NCBI GenBank assembly: GCA_045613765.1
Contig: JAZLBO010000007.1
Coordinates: 1-25,243 of the forward strand
Length of the DNA stretch: 25,243 nt
Source of the DNA: RGIG4097 sp045613765
GTDB taxonomy: Bacteria; Bacillota; Clostridia; Christensenellales; CAG-917
Direction of reading: 5' to 3'
The translations under genes were made by a program, and so were the position numbers. Under the pieces are notes generated by a model. That model worked only from the letters and a program-made list of their open reading frames with translations. It did no database searches and was not told the DNA's origin. Shown piece after piece: positions 13,676 through 21,849 of the stretch. The first letter of the stretch is position 1. Every line of letters starts with the position of its first letter.

Positions 13676-15502
13676 ATGAAAAAATTTACATCAAACGAAC
13701 TTAGAAACGCATGGCTTGAATTTTACAAAGCAAAGGGACACGCAGTTATCCCTGCAGCATCACTCATTGGCGATGGCACAACGGGTGTTATGTTCAACGT
13801 TGCAGGCATGCAACCCCTCATGCCTTATCTTCTTGGCAAGGAACACCCCATGGGCAAAAGACTTTGCAACGTTCAAGGTTGTGTGAGAACAGTTGACATT
13901 GAATCAGTTGGCGATCCCACCCACTTCACTTTCTTTGAAATGATGGGCAACTGGAGTCTTGGCGACTACTTCAAGAAGGAAAAGACTGCTTGGACATTTG
14001 AACTTCTCACTGAAGTCTTTGGGTTTGAAAAGGACAAAATTTGTTCAACAGTATTTGAAGGCAATGAATCAGCACCCCGTGATGAACAAACTGCATCATA
14101 TCTTAAAGAACTTGGCATCAAAGATGAAAACATCTTCTATCTTGACAAGTCAAACAACTGGTGGGAACTTGAAGGCACAGTTGGTACACCTTGTGGCCCC
14201 GACAACGAGTGGTTCTACCCCCGTCACGATCAACCTTGCTCAGACAAATGCGACGTAGAATGTGATTGTGGCAGATACGTTGAAATTGGCAATGACGTCT
14301 ATATGCAATACAAGAAGACAGAAGGTGGCTACGAAGAACTTGAAAACAAAAACGTTGACACCGGCTTTGGTCTTGACAGACTTCTCTTGTTCTTGAACGG
14401 ACTTGATGACGGCTACAAGACAGACCTTTTTGCAGGCGCAATCGCACATCTTGAAAGCGCATCAGGCAAGAAGTATGGCGAAAACGGTGCAGATACAAAG
14501 GCAATGAGAATTATCGCAGACCACACAAGAACTGCAGTTATGCTCATTGGCGACGTCAACGGCATCACACCTTCAAACACAGGTGCAGGCTATATTTTGA
14601 GAAGACTTATGCGTCGTGCAATTAGATACTGCAAGAACTTGGGTATCCCTGCAACAGAAATGTGCGAAGTGGCAAAAGTCTTTATTGAAAAAGTCTATTT
14701 TGAAGCATATCCCCTTCTCGTTGAAAAAGAAGGATATATCCTTGACGAAATCACAAAGGAAATCAACAAATTTGAAGTTACTCTTGCAGGTGGCATGAAG
14801 GAATTTGACAAGATCGTTGGTGGCATGCAAAGAAAGAATGAATTTATGTCACAAAAAGATCCAAATTACGTGCCCGAAACAGAAATCTCTGGCAAGCAAG
14901 CATTTAGATTGTACGATACATTTGGTTATCCTTTGGAACTCACAGTGGAACTTGCAAATGAAAGAGGTCTTACTGTTGACGAAAACGGATTCAACGAAGC
15001 ATTTAAGGCACACCAAGAACTTTCAAAGGCACAAGCACAAGCAGCAAAGGGTGGCTTGACAGAACACTCAGCAGCAACAACCAATCTTCACAGTGCAACA
15101 CACCTTCTCAACTATGCACTCAAGAAGGTTTTGAATGATGAAAATATCCAACAAAAAGGAAGCAACATCACACCTGAAAGACTCCGTTTTGACTTTAACT
15201 TTGCACGTCCTTTGACAGCAGAAGAAATCAAGGCAATCGAAGACGTCGTCAACGCAGAAATTGCAAAAGCAACCCCCGTCGTCTGCGAAGAAATGACAGT
15301 TGAAGAAGCAAGAAATGCAGGTGCAGTTGGTGTCTTTGGCGATAGATATGGCGAAATGGTCAAGGTTTACACCATTGGCGCAAGCAAGGAAATCTGTGGT
15401 GGTCCTCACGCAGAAAACACAAAGGATTTGGGCAAATTCCGTATCGCAAAGGAACAAAGTTCATCAGCAGGCGTAAGAAGAATCAAGGCAATCCTTGAAT
15501 AA
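13676..15502 (+). CDS. alaS: Alanyl-tRNA synthetase lacking the C-terminal domain
   Basis: 608 residues, against about 870 in typical bacteria. The class II catalytic domain is complete (motif 2 HFTFFEMMGNWSLGDYF, the NVAGMQPL segment and the motif 3 region TGFGLDRLL). The tRNA-recognition helices contain ADHTRTAVMLIGD and GYILRRLMRRAIRY. The editing domain has the zinc residues His472 and His476 (HSATH) and Cys574 and His578 (CGGPH). The protein ends right after the editing domain, so the C-Ala (DHHA1) domain is absent. A Cys-rich insertion CSDKCDVECDCGRYVEIGN occurs in the catalytic domain, as in other short AlaRS proteins. The ribosome binding site is AGGTAGGA. No T-box is seen in the 48 bp before it. 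Confidence 0.93.
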   Translation: MKKFTSNELRNAWLEFYKAKGHAVIPAASLIGDGTTGVMFNVAGMQPLMPYLLGKEHPMGKRLCNVQGCVRTVDIESVGDPTHFTFFEMMGNWSLGDYFKKEKTAWTFELLTEVFGFEKDKICSTVFEGNESAPRDEQTASYLKELGIKDENIFYLDKSNNWWELEGTVGTPCGPDNEWFYPRHDQPCSDKCDVECDCGRYVEIGNDVYMQYKKTEGGYEELENKNVDTGFGLDRLLLFLNGLDDGYKTDLFAGAIAHLESASGKKYGENGADTKAMRIIADHTRTAVMLIGDVNGITPSNTGAGYILRRLMRRAIRYCKNLGIPATEMCEVAKVFIEKVYFEAYPLLVEKEGYILDEITKEINKFEVTLAGGMKEFDKIVGGMQRKNEFMSQKDPNYVPETEISGKQAFRLYDTFGYPLELTVELANERGLTVDENGFNEAFKAHQELSKAQAQAAKGGLTEHSAATTNLHSATHLLNYALKKVLNDENIQQKGSNITPERLRFDFNFARPLTAEEIKAIEDVVNAEIAKATPVVCEEMTVEEARNAGAVGVFGDRYGEMVKVYTIGASKEICGGPHAENTKDLGKFRIAKEQSSSAGVRRIKAILE

Positions 15503-15529
15503 AACACCCCGAAAACAATCAACAATATA

Positions 15530-15562
15530 AAGGGAGATTGGGCGCACCAATCCCCCTTTTTC
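15530..15562 (+). terminator. Intrinsic terminator of alaS
   Basis: AAGGGAGATTGG, loop GCGCA, CCAATCCCCCTTTTT, one mismatch in the stem. It lies 28 bp after the stop codon. Confidence 0.8.
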
Positions 15563-15654
15563 TTTTGAAAAAGACAATTCTATTTGGGTGTGACAAAATT
15601 TTGTTTAATTAGAATATCAAAAAATTAAATTTGGCAGAATGTGACATCTAAATG

Positions 15655-15672
15655 CATATTTTTTGAAATATG
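15655..15672. repeat. 18-bp inverted repeat upstream of the Cys-cluster protein
   Basis: CATATTT, TTTG, AAATATG. Perfect 7-bp arms located 23 bp before the -35 box of the next promoter. It could be an operator or a weak hairpin. Confidence 0.35.
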
Positions 15673-15694
15673 TGAAAATAGTGGTGGTTTCTGG

Positions 15695-15723
15695 TTGCAC
15701 AACTCTGGCTTTTTTGTTATAAT
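15695..15723 (+). promoter_or_regulatory. Sigma-A promoter of the Cys-cluster protein
   Basis: TTGCAC (15695-15700), 17 bp, TATAAT (15718-15723) with an extended -10 (TGT). The start would be near 15730, giving a leader of about 57 bases. Confidence 0.82.
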
Positions 15724-15786
15724 GGCAACATATAAAGCGATTGGATAGAATTCCAAAAACAGACTACATCAAATATGGAGATACTT

Positions 15787-16404
15787 ATGAACAGAACTGA
15801 ACTTCAAGCCAAACTCGACTTGCAAAAATGGTTGGATAGTGAAAAGTACCAAAAAGATATGTGTGGTATGTATGACTACTGCAAATATTGTGATCGCAAT
15901 GATGCAACACCTTGCGCATCTGCATCAATCGCACTTGAAAATGCAAACAGTGCAATCGACGATGTCAAGTATGCACAAAAATCACTCGGCAAAAACTTTG
16001 ACTATGAAAAGGTTATGACAAAGAAGGCAAATCGTAAGAGCCTCACCTTTGCAGAAAAATATGCACTCAGTGATGATATCATCAAGGAACGCTACGAAAT
16101 CCTCAAAAACGCATTTACAAACATAGAAAAGGGCACACCCCAAATCAAGAGCAGAATTTCAAAGCAATGTGATACATATCGTCGTGGTGGCGACATTGTG
16201 GGCAAAATCACAATTATTGGCACATCACTCCGTATCAACCTTCCCCTTGATCCTGATGCAGAAGAATTCAATGACGGCAAAACACCCCACATCAATATGG
16301 GACACAAGAAAGTCTATGAAGAAGTACCTTTCCAATTCAAGGTCAACAGCAAACTTGCTTTGAAGAGAGCACTCGCACTCATTGAACAAGTGAAAGCACT
16401 CTAA
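15787..16404 (+). CDS. Cytosolic protein with Cys cluster and shared C-terminal domain
   Basis: 205 residues, soluble. The N-terminus has Cys26, Cys32, Cys35 and Cys43 (MCGMYDYCKYCDRNDATPC), a probable metal site. The C-terminal 115 residues are homologous to the cytosolic tail of the protein at 18728-21043. Aligned blocks are IKSRISKQCDTYRRGGDIVGK with the tail's IKSRVVNGGDYFRRPGKQIV; IIGTSLRINLPLDPD with FIGKTIRLALALNPED; and FKVNSKLALKRALALI with VKVQSLLGVRRAYKLI. I know no assigned function for this domain. The start is ATG 15787, with GGAG eight bases upstream; the in-frame ATG at 15775 overlaps that site. Confidence 0.75.
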   Translation: MNRTELQAKLDLQKWLDSEKYQKDMCGMYDYCKYCDRNDATPCASASIALENANSAIDDVKYAQKSLGKNFDYEKVMTKKANRKSLTFAEKYALSDDIIKERYEILKNAFTNIEKGTPQIKSRISKQCDTYRRGGDIVGKITIIGTSLRINLPLDPDAEEFNDGKTPHINMGHKKVYEEVPFQFKVNSKLALKRALALIEQVKAL

Positions 16405-16421
16405 TCTAAAACGAGCAAAAC

Positions 16422-16449
16422 AAAAAGCACCGAATACGGTGCTTTTTTT
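16422..16449. terminator. Intrinsic terminator
   Basis: AAAAAGCACCG, loop AATA, CGGTGCTTTTTTT. It ends the gene at 15787-16404 and, read on the minus strand, can also end the two-component operon. Confidence 0.87.
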
Positions 16450-16510
16450 ATTTCAAAATATTGTTCAAATCAATGATTTATCTCACGATGGCGTATTTTT
16501 GCCAAAGGCA

Positions 16511-17743
16511 CTATTTTGCGTCGGCCTTCTTTTTGTGGACGGGAAGATATACGTGGAAGATCGTTCCATAATGTTCAACACCGTGGCAAGAAATTGAACC
16601 ACCGTGGGCTTTGACAATGGTTTGCGCAATGGCAAGTCCAAGTCCAAAACTCTTGTTGTCGGGATTTTGTCTTGCACTGTCAGATCTATAAAATCTGTCA
16701 AAGACGTGCTCAGCATCTTCCTTTGAGATGATTTCGCCCGTGTTGGCAACGGACAAGTGTAACTTTTTGCCCACCACTGTAAGTGTGCAACGGACTTCGC
16801 CTTTGGGGCTGCAATATTTCAATGCGTTGTCAAGAAGTATAAGGGCAAGTCTTTCAAGGGTATCCTTTTCCCCAAGAGTGAACAGATTTGGTTGTATGTC
16901 AGTTTTAAGGCTTGTACCTTTTTCAAACGCAATGACTTCAATGCCAAGGCAAGCAGATTCCACAACCGAACTGAAATCAACGGCAGATTTTGTGATTGCA
17001 GATTTTTCAAGTTTGCTCAGTTCCAACATATTCTTCACAAGTTCGCTCATACGATCCACTTGTCCAGATATTGATGCAATCCACTTTTCGTTGTCTTCAA
17101 CGGTTGTAGATTTGTCACTGTTCATAACTGCAAGGTCGGCAGATATGATTGCAAGGGGAGTCTTGAGTTCGTGAGAAGCGTTGGCAATAAGGTCTTTTTG
17201 CAGGTCAAAAGCATCTCTCAAAGGTTTTGTTGTTTTGCCAGAGAAAAGATATGCAATCCACCAAATCACAAGCATACCCACAATGTACAAGGATGCAATG
17301 AACAAAAGGGATGTGCGCATATGGACAGCATCAATAGTGCTATCATAGACAATGAAGATTGTGCCATTTTCTGTTTCATTGCTTGTGACAGAGAACTTGT
17401 ATTCATCAACCTTGAAAGGCCCGTCCTTTGTTTGTGTTGCAGCGACAACAATGTCATCTGCCAAATCTTCGTAGTATTCAAGGTCGCTTGTGTATGCAGG
17501 GAAGTAGTCCACGCCCTCATCATCAACTGTAAAGGCAAAGCATCTTGCCACCCCAAGTTCTTCGGGGCGATGTTCTATATCCTTTTGCGACAAAATGATG
17601 TCTGCAACTCTATCCACTTCCATTGCTCGTGAAAGCGTGGCAAGACCAATGGCACAGCCAACAAGTAAAAGAAGGATTATCCCTGCCACCATTGTCACGT
17701 AGAAAGTATGTTCACGCCTAATTTTTGTGATGATGTCTGTCAT
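16511..17743 (-). CDS. Sensor histidine kinase
   Basis: 410 residues. Membrane helices at about 16-38 and 145-167 enclose an extracytoplasmic sensor domain of about 105 residues with no family I recognise. The kinase core has the H box NASHELKTPL (His191), N box LLDNALKY (Asn306), G1 ANTG, F box FDRFYR and G2 GLGLAIA. It autophosphorylates and passes the phosphate to the response regulator encoded 63 bp upstream. There is no good ribosome binding site at ATG 17743, and the short gap contains a 15-bp palindrome. The sequence is a PhoR/ResE-type (HPK1) kinase, but the signal is unknown. Confidence 0.92.
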   Translation of the reverse strand: MTDIITKIRREHTFYVTMVAGIILLLLVGCAIGLATLSRAMEVDRVADIILSQKDIEHRPEELGVARCFAFTVDDEGVDYFPAYTSDLEYYEDLADDIVVAATQTKDGPFKVDEYKFSVTSNETENGTIFIVYDSTIDAVHMRTSLLFIASLYIVGMLVIWWIAYLFSGKTTKPLRDAFDLQKDLIANASHELKTPLAIISADLAVMNSDKSTTVEDNEKWIASISGQVDRMSELVKNMLELSKLEKSAITKSAVDFSSVVESACLGIEVIAFEKGTSLKTDIQPNLFTLGEKDTLERLALILLDNALKYCSPKGEVRCTLTVVGKKLHLSVANTGEIISKEDAEHVFDRFYRSDSARQNPDNKSFGLGLAIAQTIVKAHGGSISCHGVEHYGTIFHVYLPVHKKKADAK

Positions 17744-17760
17744 ATCAAATCAAATATAAA

Positions 17761-17775
17761 TGCAATATAATTGCA
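17761..17775. repeat. 15-bp palindrome between response regulator and kinase genes
   Basis: TGCAAT, ATA, ATTGCA. Perfect arms in the 63-bp intergenic gap. It may be an operator, or a short hairpin that tunes kinase expression relative to the regulator. Confidence 0.35.
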
Positions 17776-17806
17776 GAATTAATGGTTTATCTTGTTGTTC
17801 GCAGTA

Positions 17807-18487
17807 TTAAACGTTGTGTTTTGCAAGTTTATATCCAACGCCACGGACTGCTTCGATTGAAAAGTCTGCGCCAACGTGGACAAGTTTCTTGCGTATAAAT
17901 GAGATATACACTTCAAGGTTGTTGGACTCAAAATCGCTGTCAAGCCCCCAAGCCTTCAAGATCAAATCTTCCTTTGATGCAACAAAGTTGGGGTATTCAA
18001 AAAGATAGCGCAAGAGTTCAAATTCCTTTGAAGTCAGTGATATGCTTTTTTCTTCTGTTGAAAGAGTGTATGCCGAAAGGTCAAGGGCAGTGTTTGAATA
18101 TACAAGACGGTTGTCTTGCACAAGTTGACCACGTCTTCTCAAAAGCGCGCGTATTCTTGCAGACAATTCCTCGTAATTGAAAGGTTTTGCAAGATAGTCA
18201 TCTGCACCTTTGTCAAGTCCTGTCACTTTATCTTTGTTTTCTCCAAGGGCAGTGAGCATAAGCACGGGGGTTTCAAGGCCACGATGTCTAATCTCTTGCA
18301 ATACTTCAAGTCCGTTTTTCTTGGGCATAAGGATATCAAGGACAATAAGGTCATACAGTCCAGAAAGGGCAAAGTTGAGCCCGTCTGCGCCATCATAGAC
18401 GGTGTCCACGTCATATCCTTCTTTCATAAGCATTTTTGCAAGGGCTCTTGATAACTCTTTTTCATCTTCTACAAGTAAAATTCTCAT
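17807..18487 (-). CDS. OmpR-family response regulator
   Basis: 226 residues. The receiver domain (1-118) has the acidic pair Glu7 and Asp8, phosphorylation site Asp51 (VLDILMPKKNG), Thr79 and Lys101. It is followed by a winged-helix Trans_reg_C DNA-binding domain (about 128-224, with SLTSKEFELLRYLFEYPN and YISFIRKKLVHVG). It is the first gene of the operon with the kinase downstream. The ribosome binding site GAGGTG precedes ATG 18487. Two direct repeats in its own promoter suggest autoregulation. Its targets are unknown; the surface protein gene starting divergently at 18728 is a natural candidate. Confidence 0.93.
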   Translation of the reverse strand: MRILLVEDEKELSRALAKMLMKEGYDVDTVYDGADGLNFALSGLYDLIVLDILMPKKNGLEVLQEIRHRGLETPVLMLTALGENKDKVTGLDKGADDYLAKPFNYEELSARIRALLRRRGQLVQDNRLVYSNTALDLSAYTLSTEEKSISLTSKEFELLRYLFEYPNFVASKEDLILKAWGLDSDFESNNLEVYISFIRKKLVHVGADFSIEAVRGVGYKLAKHNV

Positions 18488-18513
18488 AAAACACCTCTAA
18501 TGTTGTCCCCCTT

Positions 18514-18546
18514 ATTATGCCTTTGTCTTATTAAACAAACATTAAA
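18514..18546 (-). promoter_or_regulatory. Activator-type promoter of the two-component operon
   Basis: On the minus strand TTTAAT-N5-TTTAAT (18546-18530, period 11 bp) lies over the -35 position of a CATAAT -10 box (18519-18514). The -35 itself is poor (ATGTTT). OmpR/PhoB-type regulators bind 11-bp direct repeats that replace the -35, so positive autoregulation is likely (inference). Confidence 0.5.
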
Positions 18547-18692
18547 GAAAAAGGTATCTTTTAATAATTGTAGCACTTTTTTTACAGATGTTCAATAAAG
18601 TTTGCGTGATTTTCTTGATATGTTTTTGTAAGGCAAAAACCAAAAGGTCTTGGAAAAATAGGGTTTTTTGCAGGTTTTTTGGTTATTTTATA

Positions 18693-18728
18693 TTGACTAT
18701 GCGCCCGTGTGCGTGTATGATAAAGGTA
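18693..18728 (+). promoter_or_regulatory. Sigma-A promoter of the receptor-like surface protein, leaderless layout
   Basis: TTGACT (18693-18698), 17 bp ending in GTG, TATGAT (18716-18721), AAAGGT, ATG 18728. The predicted +1 is the A of the ATG. AAAGGT resembles a ribosome binding site but abuts the ATG and would lie upstream of +1. Confidence 0.72.
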
Positions 18729-21043
18729 TGAAAAAGTTTACAAGAGCATCATTTATAGCATTTGCACTCATTTTGACACTTGCCCTTGCAGGTGGTCTTT
18801 TTGACACTTCAGTGGCAATGGCAGACCAAGTGGAATCTTTCTATCTTGACTATGCAGATGGAGAGTTTGTCCTCACTCGCACTGCAACTGCAGAAGAACT
18901 TTATCGTTCAACAGACTGTGATCCAAGCCTTATCCTTTCTGCAATAGAAGATATTGTTGGCGTCGGTGGAGAGTTTGATTTTGACTTTGTCGCACCTGAA
19001 ATATCTGTGGTTGCAAGCACTGGAACAACACAAGCATATTCAACGAAAAAGGACAACTTTTTGTTCAGCGCAACTGCAATACACATATTTGACCAAGTTC
19101 GCAAGCCCGACGGATACACACCTGTCAACAGTGAAAGTGGCTATGGTTGGGGCTACTCAGTTGAAGATGGCGCAGAGATTGCCCTTGGAAGTTATGGTCA
19201 AAACCTTGCATTTGGCATGAACAAAGCCCATGGCAAATATACAATCTACGCCTACGGCACAGTATCTCTTGAACTTGGTGGCAAGGTGTTTACGTCAACA
19301 GGCAAGTCACAAGGTGTTGAAATTGAAATTTCAAAGACGGACATTACACTTGACGATATTGATGAAAATGCACTTTTGACAACACAAACATACGGCTTGA
19401 CCGTGGCAGATATCGTTGGCTCGCTCAACACACCATCTCGTGGCAACCACACAATCACATTGGTTGACAGTGCCCTTGCAGATAGCGTCCTTGCAGTTGG
19501 CACACACGAAATTGACGTCGTCTATACGGTTGGCTCTTGGACGGACGGCGTATTTGTGGCAAATGATAGCATCAATACCCTTGAAACAACCCTTACAATA
19601 ACCATTGAGCCTTGCATGGTTAGAGTGTTGATATATAATATCAAAATCCTTGAATACAGCGAAGTTGACATTGAATACCTTATTCTTACAACTTTGCCAG
19701 ACGGATTTAAGGCAAGTGATTTGAGCCTTGAATTTTGGCTTGAAGACGGCAATGGCGCAGAGGTTGATGGCAGTGCAGTTGGCAAATATACAATCTACGG
19801 CTCAAGTTCCAACGCAAACTTCAATGTTATCTTTACAAATATAGAGAATAAAGACGATCAAAACCAATGGTATTCAAAGTGGGCAACACTGACAGTATGC
19901 CCCAAAATCTTGACGGCAAGTGACGAGCATTTTACATACACCTTGTCAAGATACGAAGGATTTGAACTTGGCGATAAGTTGATTTTGACAGAAGGTGTCG
20001 GTGGTGGCACAACAATCAAAATCTACAACGGCACAAGCAGTGTTGACTACGAAAATCTTGACCTTACCATTGAAAGAAAGGATCAAAATACAACGTCAAT
20101 TTTGATGTATGCCGATGGTCAATGGGAAACAGTTGACTTTGACGAAAACGGCAAAATCACAGTGAAATATTCCACCAAAAACGCAAGCAAATTTGCCCTT
20201 AAGTTTGAAGAAAAGGGAAATCAAACAGATGATGACAACAATGGTGTAATCGCAGGCGTGTCAATCGGTGTTGCAGTACTTTTGTTGGTGGCAGTTGTGG
20301 TGTTTGTTGTCCTTTCCAAGAAAAAGAAGAAAGACGACACGGATGACAACAACGACAACGGTGGCAATGATGGAAATGCAGAAAGCGAGGTTTTAGAAGA
20401 AAGTGCAATGACAGAAGACGTCAGCACACAAGCCGAAAGCACACTTCCCCAACAAAGTCAACCCACAGAGCAAAAGGCAGAGTTGACACTTGAAGAAAAA
20501 TACGCTTTGCACCCCGAGTTTGTGCCTACACCCACAGTGGAAGAAGCCTTCAAAGGAGTGGAAACCGAAGACAACACAGAAGATGAAAAGGACAATGATG
20601 AAAGTGCTGAAGAAGGCAAAATCACGTTTAAGTCCAAGATCTTGTCTGCATCAGTGGAAAATAGAGCAATCTACAACGCATTGAAGAACAAACTCTTGTC
20701 CTATCGTGGCATCAAGTCAAGAGTTGTCAACGGTGGCGACTATTTCCGTCGTCCCGGCAAGCAAATTGTCAAGATAATCTTCATTGGCAAAACAATCCGT
20801 CTTGCCCTTGCCTTGAACCCTGAAGACTATGACTACAACTTGTATCACCAAAAGGATAGAGGCAATATGAAGAAATATGCCGACACCCCTATGTTTGTCA
20901 AGGTGCAATCACTTCTTGGTGTCCGTAGAGCATACAAACTCATTGCCGACCTTATGGAAAAGGAAGGTGTCAAAGAGAACAAAAAAGCCAAAGGCGACGA
21001 TCATCTCTACAACTTGACCTACGACACAAGCGTAGAAGAATAA
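18728..21043 (+). CDS. Receptor-like single-pass surface protein with shared cytosolic domain
   Basis: 771 residues. A signal peptide (1-34, ending SVAMA) is followed by an ectodomain of about 470 residues made of beta-rich modules with repeated GKYTIY and GLTVADI-type strands, possibly Ig-like. One membrane helix follows (about 508-532, VIAGVSIGVAVLLLVAVVVF) with a KKKKK stop-transfer. An acidic, Asn/Asp/Glu-rich linker (about 538-625) then leads to a cytosolic domain at about 636-755 that matches the free protein at 15787-16404. The topology, N-out and C-in, is that of a type I receptor or anchor. Its ligand and partner are unknown. I start it at ATG 18728; the frame from 18668 includes the promoter. 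Confidence 0.78.
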   Translation: MKKFTRASFIAFALILTLALAGGLFDTSVAMADQVESFYLDYADGEFVLTRTATAEELYRSTDCDPSLILSAIEDIVGVGGEFDFDFVAPEISVVASTGTTQAYSTKKDNFLFSATAIHIFDQVRKPDGYTPVNSESGYGWGYSVEDGAEIALGSYGQNLAFGMNKAHGKYTIYAYGTVSLELGGKVFTSTGKSQGVEIEISKTDITLDDIDENALLTTQTYGLTVADIVGSLNTPSRGNHTITLVDSALADSVLAVGTHEIDVVYTVGSWTDGVFVANDSINTLETTLTITIEPCMVRVLIYNIKILEYSEVDIEYLILTTLPDGFKASDLSLEFWLEDGNGAEVDGSAVGKYTIYGSSSNANFNVIFTNIENKDDQNQWYSKWATLTVCPKILTASDEHFTYTLSRYEGFELGDKLILTEGVGGGTTIKIYNGTSSVDYENLDLTIERKDQNTTSILMYADGQWETVDFDENGKITVKYSTKNASKFALKFEEKGNQTDDDNNGVIAGVSIGVAVLLLVAVVVFVVLSKKKKKDDTDDNNDNGGNDGNAESEVLEESAMTEDVSTQAESTLPQQSQPTEQKAELTLEEKYALHPEFVPTPTVEEAFKGVETEDNTEDEKDNDESAEEGKITFKSKILSASVENRAIYNALKNKLLSYRGIKSRVVNGGDYFRRPGKQIVKIIFIGKTIRLALALNPEDYDYNLYHQKDRGNMKKYADTPMFVKVQSLLGVRRAYKLIADLMEKEGVKENKKAKGDDHLYNLTYDTSVEE

Positions 21044-21081
21044 GACAATCAAACCAAACAAAACAGTCAAACCAAACACAC

Positions 21082-21107
21082 AAAGGCACTCGGGCGAGTG
21101 CCTTTTT
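21082..21107 (+). terminator. Intrinsic terminator
   Basis: AAAGGCACTC, loop GGGC, GAGTGCCTTTTT. It follows the receptor-like gene by 38 bp. Confidence 0.88.
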
Positions 21108-21125
21108 AATAAAATAAATGACTGT

Positions 21126-21142
21126 TGTCAAGTAGATTGACA
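21126..21142. promoter_or_regulatory. Possible TetR-family operator, TGTCAA-N5-TTGACA
   Basis: A perfect inverted repeat whose right arm is the -35 box of the regulator's own promoter. A bound repressor would block it, so autorepression is likely (inference). Confidence 0.5.
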
Positions 21143-21165
21143 GGTGTATGGTTATGTGTTAAACT
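21137..21165 (+). promoter_or_regulatory. Sigma-A promoter of the TetR-family gene
   Basis: TTGACA (21137-21142), 17 bp, TAAACT (21160-21165). The start would be near 21172, leaving a 25-base leader that carries CGGAG. Confidence 0.72.
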
Positions 21166-21196
21166 GACGGTGTTAGTAATTTATCGGAGCAGTATT

Positions 21197-21775
21197 ATGG
21201 CAAAAAAAGTTGACCTTCGTGTGCAACGCACAAAAAAAGCAATTCTTGAAACATTATTTGAACTTCTTGAAGAAAAGCATTTTTCAAATATTTCCGTCAT
21301 TGATATTTGTGAAAAGGCTCTCATCAACCGTGGCACGTTTTACACCCATTTCCAAGACAAAAACCAACTTCTTGAAAAGATTGTGTATGATATGATGATG
21401 AACTTAGATGATGAAGTTGATCGTGTCCATGGCGACAGCGATATGCTTGTCTATTACAACGATATATTTGACATTTCACTTGCATTTGTCCGTGAAAATA
21501 GACAAAGACTTTATACAATCATCACAAAGGCAGATGCCAACCTTGTGTTCAATCAAGTGCATACAATCATCAAGGATAACATTGTCAAAAAGGTGGGCAG
21601 ACTTCCTGCCAAAGCAGAAGTGCCCCTTGAACTCCTTGCAGAGTTCTTTGCAGGTGGATTTATTCAAGTGTTGAAATGGTGGATTATGTCCGGTTGCGTC
21701 CAATCTGCCGAAGAAATCAAAAAGGAACTCTTTGGTATCGTGCGCAATACAATCGCAACCTACTACTACGTATAG
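21197..21775 (+). CDS. TetR-family transcriptional regulator
   Basis: 192 residues. The N-terminal TetR helix-turn-helix is at about 8-55: RTKKAILETLFELLEEKHF, then ISVIDICEKALINRGTFYTHF. The helical C-terminal ligand domain ends ELLAEFFAGGFIQVLKWWI, similar to the TetR_C_8 type found in Firmicutes. The ligand is unknown. The ribosome binding site CGGAG is eight bases from ATG 21197. It stands alone and is convergent with nagA, so its targets probably lie elsewhere or are only its own gene. Confidence 0.9.
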   Translation: MAKKVDLRVQRTKKAILETLFELLEEKHFSNISVIDICEKALINRGTFYTHFQDKNQLLEKIVYDMMMNLDDEVDRVHGDSDMLVYYNDIFDISLAFVRENRQRLYTIITKADANLVFNQVHTIIKDNIVKKVGRLPAKAEVPLELLAEFFAGGFIQVLKWWIMSGCVQSAEEIKKELFGIVRNTIATYYYV

Positions 21776-21791
21776 TCAAAGATAGACAAAG

Positions 21792-21819
21792 AAAAGAGCA
21801 TCAAATGATGCTCTTTTTT
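21792..21819. terminator. Intrinsic terminator
   Basis: AAAAGAGCATCA, loop AA(A), TGATGCTCTTTTTT. It ends the TetR gene and may also serve nagA from the other strand. Confidence 0.87.
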
Positions 21820-21849
21820 ATTGCAAAAATTACGTTGAAAAGCGTGGTG

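Noticed and set aside
15068..15457. Cys/Phe-rich open frame on the minus strand
   Set aside because: It is the complement of the alaS editing domain, and its Cys-rich composition comes from reading GCA/ACA codons backwards.
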